Source of the DNA: Enterococcus faecalis_A
GTDB lineage: Bacteria; Bacillota; Bacilli; Lactobacillales; Enterococcaceae
Assembly (NCBI GenBank): GCA_051295955.1
Contig: JBPDWA010000002.1
Span: 337,175 to 401,174, forward strand
Direction: 5' to 3'
Length of the DNA stretch: 64,000 nt
The notes below the pieces were generated by a model. The model searched no databases, had not been told where the DNA came from, and saw only the letters and a list, made by a program, of their open reading frames with translations. Of this stretch, positions 17,491-26,060 are shown in pieces. The position numbers were made by a program, and so were the translations under genes. Position 1 is the stretch's first letter. Every line of letters starts with the position of its first letter.

Positions 17491-17754
17491 ATGAAAAAAA
17501 TTAATTGGAAAGTACGTATCAACAATAAACAGTTTTGGCTTTCTTTGTTCCCAGCACTCTTACTACTGGCACAAGTAGTTGCTGCACCGTTTGGGTATAA
17601 GCTTCAACTTGATGCGATGAATAAACAACTGTTAGACATCGTAAATGCAGTATTTATGGTGTTATCTATCTTAGGAATCGTGACGGATCATACGACACCA
17701 GGGATTTCAGACAGCCAACAAGTATTAGATAGAAAGGACGGCAAAAAAGAATGA
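17491..17754 (+). CDS. Holin, phi LC3 family
   Basis: An 87-residue membrane protein with the family opening (MKKINWKVRINNKQFWLSL), two hydrophobic helices (about 16-33 and 47-64) and the ending DPTTPG-like TTPGISDSQQVLDRK. Holins of this type time lysis by releasing the endolysin across the membrane. It lies two bases after the coiled-coil protein and overlaps the next small gene. Confidence 0.9.
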   Translation: MKKINWKVRINNKQFWLSLFPALLLLAQVVAAPFGYKLQLDAMNKQLLDIVNAVFMVLSILGIVTDHTTPGISDSQQVLDRKDGKKE

Positions 17755-17933
17755 CACCAACAGAAAAAGCACAAGAAATCGTTTTGGCACTAGAAAAAGA
17801 AAATCTTTCGAATCAAACGAAAAAAAGAATGGCTGTCGCAAAAATGAATGAGTGGGCGTTGACTACAAAAACAGAGGTCACAAATGAAGAAATTGAAAAA
17901 GAAATAGAAGGTGCTTACAATGGGCTTAAATAA
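17751..17933 (+). CDS. Small lysis-module protein of unknown function
   Basis: A 60-residue acidic, helical protein (PTEKAQEIVLALEKENLS...) overlapping the holin stop codon (ATGA) and the endolysin start. Such short ORFs between holin and endolysin are common in enterococcal and lactococcal phages. I do not recognise a function. Confidence 0.55.
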   Translation: MTPTEKAQEIVLALEKENLSNQTKKRMAVAKMNEWALTTKTEVTNEEIEKEIEGAYNGLK

Positions 17934-18747
17934 AGAATTAAGTGTGGAATGGTTCTTAGAAAGAGTCGGTAAACTAACCTATTCTATGTACGGCTCTCGT
18001 AATGGCACTGATGGAACAGCAGATTGTTCCGGATCAATGACGCAGTCCATTAAAGACTCGGGTGGAGTAAACTACGACTACCTATATTCAACCGTAACGC
18101 TAGGTAAATATCTAGATAAAAATGGCTACCAACGTATTTCAGTGAACCAAGATTGGCACGCACAAAAAGGAGATGTCGTTCTCATGAGTTGGGGAGCTGA
18201 TATGTCTTCAAGCGGTGGAGCTGGGGGCCACGTAGGTGTCATGATGAACGCCACTGACTTTATTAGTTGTGATTATTGGACCGGAGGACAACCAGGAACA
18301 GCGATTACTCAGCACAATTGGGATGAGTATTATGCAGCTACCAAGCCTAATTACATTGAAGTTTGGCGATTTCAAAATAATCAACCCGCTCCACCAGTTC
18401 CTCCAGCACCTAAACCAACTAAGCGACGCTATGGATATCGAGTAGACGATTTACAGTTTGTAAACGGAATTTGGCAAGTAAGAAATGATGTCTTAGGTCA
18501 ACCAGACTTTGACTGGACAGAAAACGGGATAAATGTTGCCTATATTGATAAAATCAATCCAGCAACTGGAGAGAATACACCTGATCAAGAGTTGAAAGTC
18601 GGAGACTACTTTTCGTTTCAACCACCATCCGTAGGGATTATTACTGAACAATATCCGTTAAATGGAAAAACAATCTCACATGTTCAATTTCCAGATGAAT
18701 TTATTTGGCTGTATACACCAAGTATTGAAAAATTGATTTATGGGTAA
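17920..18747 (+). CDS. Endolysin, bacteriophage peptidoglycan hydrolase (Amidase_5/NlpC-P60-like)
   Basis: A 275-residue lysin. The N-terminal domain (1-145) has a catalytic Cys in TADCSGSM (C36) and a His in GGHVGVM, the Cys/His pattern of the phage peptidoglycan-hydrolase family that resembles NlpC/P60. A Pro-rich linker (PAPPVPPAPKPTK, about 152-165) leads to a C-terminal wall-binding domain (about 168-275, starting RYGYRVDDLQFVNG). ATG 17920 follows AGAAGGTG; the upstream in-frame GTG is less likely. Confidence 0.88.
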   Translation: MGLNKELSVEWFLERVGKLTYSMYGSRNGTDGTADCSGSMTQSIKDSGGVNYDYLYSTVTLGKYLDKNGYQRISVNQDWHAQKGDVVLMSWGADMSSSGGAGGHVGVMMNATDFISCDYWTGGQPGTAITQHNWDEYYAATKPNYIEVWRFQNNQPAPPVPPAPKPTKRRYGYRVDDLQFVNGIWQVRNDVLGQPDFDWTENGINVAYIDKINPATGENTPDQELKVGDYFSFQPPSVGIITEQYPLNGKTISHVQFPDEFIWLYTPSIEKLIYG

Positions 18748-18812
18748 AAAATTCCTGCCTGAAAAATAAAAATAATAGTATATTAGACCTATAATAAAGG
18801 AGTCATTCACTT

Positions 18813-18845
18813 AAACCGTCCTTGCCAAGGGACGGTTTTTGTTTT
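18813..18845 (+). terminator. Late-operon terminator after endolysin
   Basis: AACCGTCC (18814-18821), loop, GGACGGTT (18830-18837), then TTTGTTTT. It closes the phage late transcript. A second inverted repeat (AAAATCAC/GTGATTTT, about 18911-18954) lies between this and the convergent acetyltransferase gene. Confidence 0.85.
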
Positions 18846-18988
18846 ACATAAAAAAACTGTATAGTATACTTTCTTTAGTGATGACATTCATTATAGAATC
18901 TCAATTAATGGCAAAATCACTCACCGTCATACGACAGATTGTGGGTGATTTTGTTGTGCATAAAAAAAGACATCTGTATGAATGCCTT

Positions 18989-19546
18989 TTAGTCTGGAAT
19001 AAATAGCTGATTAGTCGTATAAGCCATACTGATATTACAGTCTCTAGTATCACCAGTCTTTTCAAATCCTACTTTTCGATAAAAATGTTGAACATCTTTT
19101 TCACTTTGAACAGTAATCAAGCACGCCCCAATATATGGTAGGATAGTAAGTTTAATGAATGAAAACACGTAATACATTAGGTTAATACCAAATTTTTGAT
19201 TTTGTAAATCTTTTTGAATAGCAAAATGGTGTATTTGAACACCAGGGATAGATCTTTTAAATACAGGATTTTTCCATTTGTCTAATTTTTCGTGCATGTT
19301 AGAATTTTTAGTAACTAATACTCGATCAGTAGTTAAGGTGAAATAACCTGCTAAAACTTTTTTGTTTTCAATATCCATAAAAAATAGAAAAGTTTTAGTG
19401 ATACCGTAAGTTAAATCTTCCAAAGCATCATTTTTAAGATAAGAATCTATTCCGGGTTTACCACAAGAAAAAGCCTCCACTAAGGCTTTTTCTTCGGTAT
19501 TGAGATTTGAGATCTTTTTTATTTGAACTTCTGTATCAATAAACAT
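18989..19546 (-). CDS. GNAT acetyltransferase, candidate toxin (TacT/AtaT-like)
   Basis: A 185-residue GNAT-fold protein. The N-terminal part has FSCGKPGIDSYLKNDA, which resembles the F-x-CG-x3-LD-x-YL motif of tRNA-acetylating toxins. A later segment (VQIHHFAIQKDLQNQKFGINLMYYV) is the acetyl-CoA-binding region, and QHFYRKVGFEKTG is the usual C-terminal GNAT strand-helix. The gene lies 17 bp after a small upstream partner on the same strand, an antitoxin-then-toxin layout. Located after the lysis genes, it is a lysogeny accessory gene. Toxicity is inferred. Confidence 0.68.
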   Translation of the reverse strand: MFIDTEVQIKKISNLNTEEKALVEAFSCGKPGIDSYLKNDALEDLTYGITKTFLFFMDIENKKVLAGYFTLTTDRVLVTKNSNMHEKLDKWKNPVFKRSIPGVQIHHFAIQKDLQNQKFGINLMYYVFSFIKLTILPYIGACLITVQSEKDVQHFYRKVGFEKTGDTRDCNISMAYTTNQLFIPD

Positions 19547-19563
19547 TCGGATTAGAACACCTC

Positions 19564-19746
19564 TTATACTTTGTAAGACACTCCGTCGATATTAAGTGTT
19601 TTAATATCGTTCACTTTTCGTGCTGTTTTCTTTGCGTTTTTGTTTATAGGTTTAGGGTCTTTGCCGAAAACTCTATCAATAAAAGAATCGTAACTTTTTG
19701 AATCGGTAAAAACCATTTCCGTACACTTGATAGATGTAGTGGCCAT
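19564..19746 (-). CDS. Small partner of the GNAT protein, candidate antitoxin
   Basis: A 60-residue protein (ATTSIKCTEMVFTDSKSYDSFIDRVFGKDPKP...) with a short N-terminal strand/helix and a basic C-terminal half. ATG 19746 is chosen since GGAGG lies 8 bp upstream; the ATG two codons earlier is too close. No DNA-binding motif is certain. Its role as antitoxin rests on position and size only. Confidence 0.5.
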   Translation of the reverse strand: MATTSIKCTEMVFTDSKSYDSFIDRVFGKDPKPINKNAKKTARKVNDIKTLNIDGVSYKV

Positions 19747-19890
19747 AATCATTTCCTCCAATCACATATTTTTATTTTAACTTAGCTTATCATTTATAAC
19801 TGTTTTGGGCAAAGATTATGAAAGAAATTTAAAAAAACTTGAATTTATTTAAAGCGTGTTTTAATCTAATGAAGATAATATTGAATTTTT

Positions 19891-19962
19891 GAACCATTAG
19901 CTCAGTTGTTAGAGCAAATGACTCATAACCGTCCAGTAGCAGGTTCGAGACCTACAATACCA
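19891..19962 (+). pseudogene. Degenerate tRNA-Met (CAU)
   Basis: It is recognisable as elongator tRNA-Met by TTAGCTCAGTTG, anticodon loop CTCATAA, CCGTCC and the T-arm AGGTTCGAGACCT. The acceptor halves GAACCAT and AATACCA do not pair, the anticodon stem has mismatches, and the D-loop is one base short. Probably a decayed or phage-carried non-functional copy. Confidence 0.6.
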
Positions 19963-19982
19963 TTATGACGATGTTTAATCAT

Positions 19983-20072
19983 GGATGATTACCCAAGTCT
20001 GGCTGAAGGGAACGGCCTCGAAAACCGTCAGGCGGGTAAAACCGTGCAAGGGTTCGAATCCCTTATCCTCCG
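19983..20072 (+). tRNA. tRNA-Ser (CGA), possibly impaired
   Basis: Class II tRNA with a long variable arm (GGCGGGTAAAACCGTGC). The anticodon loop is CTCGAAA (anticodon CGA), and the T-arm is AGGGTTCGAATCCCT. Acceptor GGATGAT pairs with ATCCTCC except at position 4 (T opposite C). No CCA is encoded. It sits inside the prophage right arm, 20 bp after a decayed tRNA-Met. Confidence 0.68.
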
Positions 20073-20082
20073 TTTGAATAGA

Positions 20083-20110
20083 ACAAAAAAACTCCCCACA
20101 AAGGGGAGCC
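20083..20110 (-). terminator. Terminator of the DUF4352 gene (minus strand)
   Basis: Read on the minus strand: GGCTCCCC, loop TTTGT, GGGGAG, TTTTTTTG. It is placed about 35 bp after the stop codon of the minus-strand gene. Confidence 0.8.
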
Positions 20111-20143
20111 TTGGTAGTGAGAGGCGGAAGAGTTGAAGTGGTT

Positions 20144-20725
20144 TTAAATATTTGCTTTAAATATTGCTGCTTTTTTTAAGGATACTAATGGGCTAAAATG
20201 GATTTCTATTTCTCCTTTACTATTCAATCCAAAATGAGCGGTACAATCCATAGATTTACCAGGGGCTACTGAGCCCATTGTATTATCATTGGGATATGTT
20301 TCCGCCTTTTTGTTATCTGGACCATAAACTTCTATATCCATGCCTATTGGTATATCATCCTTGCCGGTATTTTTTTCTGTATATGACACCTTAACAACAT
20401 TAGCTGGTTGTGAATCAGACATACTATTACGCTCATCTGTTAAAGAAACACTTGTTAATGTGTATTCCACATCTCCAACTTTTACTGTATCTCCGACTTT
20501 ATAAAACGATGACTTTTTATTTTCTTTTTCAGATGACGCTGATGTTGATGACGAAGAAATTTTTTTTCCTCCGTTGTCTGCTTCTTTGGTTACTCCCTTA
20601 TTATTAAGAGAGCTTCCAATTATAATTATTAAGATAACTGCTAGTACCCAAAACCAAACCCTTTTATAAAATGGTTTCTTTTCAACATAAGTCTTCCCAT
20701 TTTCATCTGTAAAACGTTTTCCCAT
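20144..20725 (-). CDS. DUF4352-type membrane-anchored protein
   Basis: A 193-residue protein with a short cytoplasmic start (FTDENGKTYVEKKPFYKR), one membrane helix (about 25-42, VWFWVLAVILIIIIGSSL), a Ser/Lys-rich linker, and an extracellular Ig-like domain (about 75-193, YKVGDTVKVGDVEYTLTSVSLTD... NVVKVSYTEKNTGKDDIPI). DUF4352 domains are common on Gram-positive surface proteins carried by phages and conjugative elements. No function is known to me; a lysogeny-expressed surface protein is likely. Confidence 0.72.
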   Translation of the reverse strand: MGKRFTDENGKTYVEKKPFYKRVWFWVLAVILIIIIGSSLNNKGVTKEADNGGKKISSSSTSASSEKENKKSSFYKVGDTVKVGDVEYTLTSVSLTDERNSMSDSQPANVVKVSYTEKNTGKDDIPIGMDIEVYGPDNKKAETYPNDNTMGSVAPGKSMDCTAHFGLNSKGEIEIHFSPLVSLKKAAIFKANI

Positions 20726-20864
20726 TTTCTAACCTCATTTCTTTTTTATAGTACTACGTTATAGTATCAAAATTTTAATAAAATTTAAAGAGTGCAAATA
20801 AAGTTTCGAAAAATATTTTATTTTTGACTTCAAAATATTTAAGTGACTTAATATAAAAAGCTAA

Positions 20865-21014
20865 ATTTACGTGTTCAAATTAATGATTACTCAAGTGATT
20901 GCCGGCACGATGAATTCTGAGCGTTTACAAGAAATCGCCCAAGCTTCAGAGGTGAAGCTTAGCCGCGAAGATTGGTATACGATTTATCGAGCAGCTGGTA
21001 ATATTTTACCTTAA
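20865..21014 (+). pseudogene. 3' fragment of an aldo/keto reductase gene (prophage right junction)
   Basis: About 50 codons in frame, with a stop codon just upstream of 20865, encode QVIAGTMNSERLQEIAQ, then ASEVKLSREDWYTIYRAAGN and the ending ILP. This is the typical C-terminus of YdhF-type aldo/keto reductases. The rest of the gene is absent to the left, where prophage DNA stands. The simplest reading is that the phage inserted into the gene and the 5' part lies beyond the left prophage end. Its own terminator follows. Confidence 0.72.
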
Positions 21015-21055
21015 AGAAACTATATAATGACGCTCATTGGCTATAAGTATACACA

Positions 21056-21103
21056 CGAGTATCAAGCAAAAGTGTAGTAGCTTTTCTATGATACTCGTTT
21101 TCT
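21056..21103 (+). terminator. Terminator of the aldo/keto reductase remnant
   Basis: CGAGTATCA (21056-21064) pairs with TGATACTCG (21089-21097), with inner AGCAAAAG/CTTTTCT pairing, then TTTTCT. The rest of the 20,726-21,202 gap has an AT-rich stretch upstream of the remnant and, after this hairpin, the polA leader. Confidence 0.8.
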
Positions 21104-21202
21104 AATTTCTTAGGGAGAAAGTAGGCAGTGCTTACTGCAAATTATATAAATATTTGTTAAAATAAGAAGGAAATAAGTACGTTACCAGGTGAGGAGAAAC
21201 CA

Positions 21203-23848
21203 ATGACCAAGAAAAAATTATTACTTGTTGATGGAAACAGTGTCGCCTTTCGGGCTTTTTTTGCACTGCATAATTCTTTAGAACGATTCAAAAATAAAAA
21301 TGGCTTGCATACCAATGCAATTTATGCGTTTAATAACATGTTTGAAAATGTGATGCAAAAAGAAATGCCGACTCATGTACTGGTAGCATTTGATGCCGGC
21401 AAGACGACTTTTCGTACGGAGTTTTATTCGGAGTATAAGGCTGGACGCTCGAAAACACCGGGAGAATTTAAAGAGCAAATGCCTTACATTCGTGAATTGC
21501 TGACTGGTTTAGGTGTAAAATATTATGAATTAGAAAATTTTGAGGCCGATGATATCATCGGAACGTTGGCGCATCAGGTTGATAAAGAAGAATTTGATGT
21601 AGTAGTTCTCTCAGGAGATCGTGACTTAACGCAGTTAGCAACGGATACAGTAAAAGTCGAGATTACCGTCAAAGGAGTTAGTGACATTGAATCTTATACA
21701 CCAGAACATGTTTCTGAAAAATACGATGGCTTAACGCCAAAGCAAATTATTGATATAAAAGGGTTAGCTGGTGATACTTCCGATAATATTCCGGGAGTAA
21801 CTAAAATCGGCGAAAAAACCGCAATTAAACTATTGAAACAATACGGTTCTGTTGAAGGCGTTTATGAACATATTGATGAAATGAAACCAAGTAAAATGAA
21901 AGAAAACTTGATCAATGACAAAGAACAAGCTTTTCTATCGAAACGACTGGCTACCATTGAAGTTAATGCACCGATAGACGTTAAGATTGATGAGTTGAGG
22001 TATGAAGGTAAAGATTTGGAGAAATTGATTCCTTTTTACAAGGAAATGGACTTCAAGCAATTTTTATCACGCTTAAATGTAGAAGAAGAACAGACGGAAT
22101 TAGAAGACGTGTTGTTTGACGTAGTGAACACCTTTACTCCGGAAATGTTTACGGATGATATGGCTTTGTACGTGGAAATGTTAGAGGATAATTATCACAC
22201 AGCGCCAATTGTAGGTGTAGCTTGGGGCAACGCCCAAAAGATTTACACGACGAATAACTTAGCGTTATTTGAAAGCCAACCCTTTATTGATTGGCTGCTA
22301 AATGAAAATCTTCATAAAAAAGTATTTGATGCCAAACGAACTTATGTAGCTTTAAATCGCTACGTAGGCAAAGCCCAAGGTATTACGTTTGATGTTTTAT
22401 TAGCGGCATATCTACTAAACACCAATGATAATAGCATTGATATAGAAGAAGTAGCTCGCCACTACGGCTATGAAGATATTCATTCAGATGAGGCAGTCTA
22501 CGGCAAAGGCGCTAAAAAAGGCTTGCCGGAAGATGAGGAAGCTTTCTTTAGTCACTTAGCTCGAAAAATCAAGGCAATCCATTTCTTATCGAAGCAGCTC
22601 GATCAGGAATTGGCTGATAAAAACCAAACAGATCTATTTTACAAGATGGAACTGCCGCTCTCAAAAATTTTGGGTGATATGGAAATCACTGGTATTCGGG
22701 TTGATGCTGGGCGACTAAAAGAAATGCAGGTTGAGTTTTCTGAACGATTGCAAGAAATTGAACAAAAAATTTACACCGAAGCAGGAACAGAATTTAATTT
22801 GAATTCACCGAAGCAGCTTGGCGTCATTTTATTTGAAAAAATGGGCTTACCAGTGATCAAAAAAACGAAGACTGGCTATTCGACTGCCGTTGATGTCTTA
22901 GAACAGTTGAAAGAACAAGCTCCGATTGTTGAAGACATTTTAATCTATCGTCAAATCGCTAAAATTCAGTCCACGTATGTAGAAGGCTTGTTGAAGGTCA
23001 TTCAATCAGATGAGAAAGTGCATACTCGCTATATTCAAACACTAACGCAAACTGGGCGCTTAAGCTCAGTCGATCCTAACTTGCAAAACATTCCGATTCG
23101 TTTGGAAGAAGGTCGTAAGATTCGGGAAGCTTTTGTTCCGCGAGAAAAAGACTGGTTAATTTTTTCTTCTGATTATTCACAAATTGAACTGCGCGTATTG
23201 GCTCATATCTCAAATGACGAGCATTTAAAAGCTGCCTTCGTTGGAGGTCAAGATATTCATGCCAGCACAGCGATGCGGGTGTTTGGCTTGGCCAGTCCAA
23301 AAGATGTTACGCCCAACATGCGACGTCAAGCTAAAGCCGTCAACTTTGGGATTGTTTACGGCATCAGTGACTATGGTTTATCACAAAACTTAGGGATTAC
23401 TCGCAAACAAGCGCAACAATATATTGATACGTATTTTGAAAAATATCCTGGTGTTAAGCAATACATGGAAGAAATTGTGCGAGAAGCGAAAGATAAAGGC
23501 TATGTTGAAACGTTGTATCACCGGCGCCGTTATTTAAGTGATATTAATTCTAGAAACTATAATTTACGCTCTTTTGCTGAACGAACTGCGATTAATACAC
23601 CAATTCAAGGCAGCGCAGCTGATATTTTAAAAATTGCGATGATTGAAATGGATAAACGCTTAAAAGAAGAAAAACTACAGGCGACGATGTTGCTTCAAGT
23701 GCACGATGAATTAGTGTTTGAAGCACCAAAAGCTGAACTGGAACATTTGAATGCTTTAGTAAAAGAAGTAATGGAACAAGCAGTAACGCTCCAAGTGCCG
23801 TTAATTACGGATAGTAGTTGGGGCAAAACATGGTATGAAGCTAAATAA
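21203..23848 (+). CDS. polA: DNA polymerase I
   Basis: An 881-residue repair and Okazaki-fragment-processing polymerase. It has an N-terminal 5'-3' nuclease domain (1-290; FEADDIIGTLA, VLSGDRDLTQL, GLAGDTSDNIPG), a central 3'-5' exonuclease-like domain, and a family A polymerase domain with DYSQIELRVLAH, RRQAKAVNFGIVYG and QVHDELVFE. The proofreading domain lacks the DxE pair (ALYVEMLED in place of the usual DTET region), so it is probably exonuclease-dead, as in many Gram-positive Pol I. A GGTGAGGAG ribosome site precedes the ATG. Confidence 0.97.
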   Translation: MTKKKLLLVDGNSVAFRAFFALHNSLERFKNKNGLHTNAIYAFNNMFENVMQKEMPTHVLVAFDAGKTTFRTEFYSEYKAGRSKTPGEFKEQMPYIRELLTGLGVKYYELENFEADDIIGTLAHQVDKEEFDVVVLSGDRDLTQLATDTVKVEITVKGVSDIESYTPEHVSEKYDGLTPKQIIDIKGLAGDTSDNIPGVTKIGEKTAIKLLKQYGSVEGVYEHIDEMKPSKMKENLINDKEQAFLSKRLATIEVNAPIDVKIDELRYEGKDLEKLIPFYKEMDFKQFLSRLNVEEEQTELEDVLFDVVNTFTPEMFTDDMALYVEMLEDNYHTAPIVGVAWGNAQKIYTTNNLALFESQPFIDWLLNENLHKKVFDAKRTYVALNRYVGKAQGITFDVLLAAYLLNTNDNSIDIEEVARHYGYEDIHSDEAVYGKGAKKGLPEDEEAFFSHLARKIKAIHFLSKQLDQELADKNQTDLFYKMELPLSKILGDMEITGIRVDAGRLKEMQVEFSERLQEIEQKIYTEAGTEFNLNSPKQLGVILFEKMGLPVIKKTKTGYSTAVDVLEQLKEQAPIVEDILIYRQIAKIQSTYVEGLLKVIQSDEKVHTRYIQTLTQTGRLSSVDPNLQNIPIRLEEGRKIREAFVPREKDWLIFSSDYSQIELRVLAHISNDEHLKAAFVGGQDIHASTAMRVFGLASPKDVTPNMRRQAKAVNFGIVYGISDYGLSQNLGITRKQAQQYIDTYFEKYPGVKQYMEEIVREAKDKGYVETLYHRRRYLSDINSRNYNLRSFAERTAINTPIQGSAADILKIAMIEMDKRLKEEKLQATMLLQVHDELVFEAPKAELEHLNALVKEVMEQAVTLQVPLITDSSWGKTWYEAK

Positions 23849-23875
23849 ATAACTAAAAGAAAATCAAAAATAAGC

Positions 23876-23962
23876 AAACAGATAGAGGCATCCTGACCAG
23901 CTGAAGAGTCGCTTTTTCAACCAAAAAGAGCCTAAAACACGGTCTGCTTCTATCTGTTTTTA
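23876..23962 (+). terminator. Terminator-like long hairpin after polA
   Basis: AACAGATAGA (23877-23886) pairs with TCTATCTGTT (23949-23958), followed by TTTATA. The loop of about 60 nt contains GC-rich sequence. Confidence 0.55.
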
Positions 23963-24405
23963 TAGCTTAATGCTACTAGTATGTAAAGCTTGAAACATGC
24001 TGATAACAGGTCACTGGAAAACAACAGTAGTGAGCATAAAAGATCATAAAGCTTTGGGGCGAGAATTGCGGGAGAAAAAAAGCACTTCTTGTTTGATTTG
24101 TTGTATATGATCTGGCTTCGGTTATCAGAGGCCAAAAGAGGAACCTACTATATGTCTGTGGTCTGTAATTTTTAAGTATTATTAAAAATATTTGATCAAT
24201 GACTGGACTTATTTGAGGCTCAAAAGTGAAAATTATGCAAGTTAGCGTGTTGAGCTGCTCAAATTTTTAATTGGTAAAGGAGTAAGACTCAAAGGCCTTA
24301 GATCCTGGAGCTGGACGTTTCGATCTCAGCCTTTTTACCTTACTTTTGATATACCATTTTAAGAGGTGCCAGCCTTGTGTTCATAAATAAAGGAGCCAAA
24401 AAACA
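23963..24405 (+). other. polA-mutM intergenic region
   Basis: No credible ORF. An inverted repeat at 24291-24337 (AAAGGC...GATC/GATC...GCCTTTTT) looks like a terminator or a leader element ahead of mutM. The mutM ribosome site is AAAGGAG at about 24,389. I see nothing else in this stretch. Confidence 0.5.
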
Positions 24406-25242
24406 ATGCCAGAATTACCAGAAGTAGAAACAGTCCGTCGCGGTTTGGAACAATTGGTTGTGGGAAAAATGATCCAAGAAATCACTGTGTTGTGGCCGAA
24501 AATTATTGAAGCGCCAGAAGTTGAACTTTTTCAACAAAAATTATTGGGACAAACAATTGAAGGAATTGCTCGTCGGGGAAAGTTTTTAATTTTTAAATTA
24601 TCCTATAGTGATTTAATTTCACATTTGCGCATGGAAGGCAAATACGAAGTTCACCAGCAAAATGACGCCATCGCTAAGCACACTCACGTGATTTTTACTT
24701 TCACTGATGGCAGTCAACTGCGCTATTTAGATGTGCGGAAATTTGGTCGGATGGTCTTAGTAGACAAAGACCAAGGGAAAAACTATCGTGGGATTTTAGC
24801 CTTAGGCCCTGAACCGATTCCGGAGATGTTTAAGTTGCATGAATTTCAAAATGGATTAAAACGCCATCATAAAGCAATTAAACCACTACTGCTTGATCAG
24901 CGGTTAGTAACAGGTTTGGGAAATATTTATGTAGATGAAGCACTTTGGCAAGCCCAAATTCATCCAGAACAGCCAGCCAATACTTTAAATGTAGCTGAAA
25001 CTGAAAAACTTTATCAAGCGATCATTGATGTATTGGCTCGTGCAGTCGAAGCCGGCGGGACAACGATTCGAACGTATCTAAATGCTTTAGGAGAAGCCGG
25101 AAAATTTCAATTGCTATTAAATGTTTATGGGCAAACTGGGCAGCCTTGTCCACGTTGTCAAACACCAATTGTCAAAACAAAGGTGGCTCAACGAGGTACG
25201 CATTTTTGCCCCCACTGCCAAATTTTGAAAGTGAGGGCATAA
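24406..25242 (+). CDS. mutM: Formamidopyrimidine-DNA glycosylase
   Basis: A 278-residue base-excision enzyme that removes 8-oxoguanine and Fapy lesions. The catalytic N-terminus is PELPEVETVRRGL (Pro1 after Met removal, with the Glu pair). A helix-two-turn-helix region follows (about 150-190), and the C-terminal zinc finger has cysteines in PCPRCQTPI and HFCPHCQ. It is followed 3 bp later by coaE, so they are probably co-transcribed. Confidence 0.96.
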   Translation: MPELPEVETVRRGLEQLVVGKMIQEITVLWPKIIEAPEVELFQQKLLGQTIEGIARRGKFLIFKLSYSDLISHLRMEGKYEVHQQNDAIAKHTHVIFTFTDGSQLRYLDVRKFGRMVLVDKDQGKNYRGILALGPEPIPEMFKLHEFQNGLKRHHKAIKPLLLDQRLVTGLGNIYVDEALWQAQIHPEQPANTLNVAETEKLYQAIIDVLARAVEAGGTTIRTYLNALGEAGKFQLLLNVYGQTGQPCPRCQTPIVKTKVAQRGTHFCPHCQILKVRA

Positions 25243-25245
25243 AAG

Positions 25246-25845
25246 ATGAGCTTTGTTTTAGGTGTAACTGGCGGCATTGCCAGTGGTAAAAGCACGGTAG
25301 TGAATGTCTTTCGTCAATGTGGCTTCCCAATTGTAGATGGTGATGTCATCGCTAGAAAAATTGTGGCCAAAGAGCAACCCGCCTTTGCTCGCTTGGAAGC
25401 TGTTTTCGGTCAGAAAATTGTGGCCGCAGATGGTAGTCTTGATCGGCAAAAACTGGGGGCCATAGTATTTGCCGACGCTCAAAAAAGAAAGTTATTGAAT
25501 CAAACGTTAGCGCCTTTTTTGCGAAGCGAGATTTTACAAGCTATTGAAGTAGCTAAGAAACAAGCACCATTAGTGGTTGTAGATATTCCTCTATTATATG
25601 AAGGACATTATGAAAAGGAAATGGATCAAGTAGCCGTCGTTTATGTTTCCCATAAAAAACAACTGGAGCGCTTAATGGAGCGTAACCAGCTGACCAAAAG
25701 CCAAGCACAACAGCGAATAGACAGTCAGTGGCCGCTGACAAAGAAAAAAGAACTAGCGGATCTTGTGTTTGATAATCAAGGAACAGTTGAACAGACGAAG
25801 CAACAAGTTTATTCTTGGCTGAGCACCAATCATTTTTGTAAGTAA
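25246..25845 (+). CDS. coaE: Dephospho-CoA kinase
   Basis: A 199-residue P-loop kinase for the last step of coenzyme A synthesis. P-loop GVTGGIASGKSTV lies at residues 6-18; the substrate-binding region includes VDGDVIARKIV; LVVVDIPLLYEG is the Walker B-like segment. Length matches the family. The linkage mutM-coaE is common in Firmicutes. Confidence 0.95.
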   Translation: MSFVLGVTGGIASGKSTVVNVFRQCGFPIVDGDVIARKIVAKEQPAFARLEAVFGQKIVAADGSLDRQKLGAIVFADAQKRKLLNQTLAPFLRSEILQAIEVAKKQAPLVVVDIPLLYEGHYEKEMDQVAVVYVSHKKQLERLMERNQLTKSQAQQRIDSQWPLTKKKELADLVFDNQGTVEQTKQQVYSWLSTNHFCK

Positions 25846-26008
25846 TAGATTTTGAATATACGTGGTTTTTTAAAAAGATATAACAGCAGTAGTTTTTCAG
25901 AGGAGGGATAACTTTAGAAACGGTCATTAAAACTTAAACTTTGATTTTATAAATTTCGCTAAATTTTATGAGAACTGTTACTGAATGACTAGTAATAGGA
26001 AAGTTTCA

Positions 26009-26017
26009 TGTTATAAT
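26009..26017 (+). promoter_or_regulatory. Extended -10 promoter of nrdR-dnaB-dnaI
   Basis: TG at 26009-26010, one base, then a perfect TATAAT at 26012-26017. The -35 region is poor, as allowed for extended -10 promoters. It lies 44 bp before the nrdR start. Confidence 0.6.
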
Positions 26018-26060
26018 ACGAGTATAAATATATATAATTAGAATAGATGAGGTGAACACC

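Larger units (their letters stand above)
1..20880. mobile_element. Siphovirus prophage, right part (left end outside window)
   Basis: A continuous plus-strand late module (regulator, terminase, portal, capsid, tail, holin, endolysin) is followed by a short right arm with minus-strand accessory genes. Portal, minor capsid and connector proteins look like the Listeria A118-type set. No integrase, repressor or replication genes are visible, so these must lie left of the window. The right boundary is inferred: at about 20,865-20,885 the sequence enters the 3' end of a host aldo/keto reductase gene whose 5' part is missing here. The exact att core cannot be set without the left junction. Confidence 0.93.
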
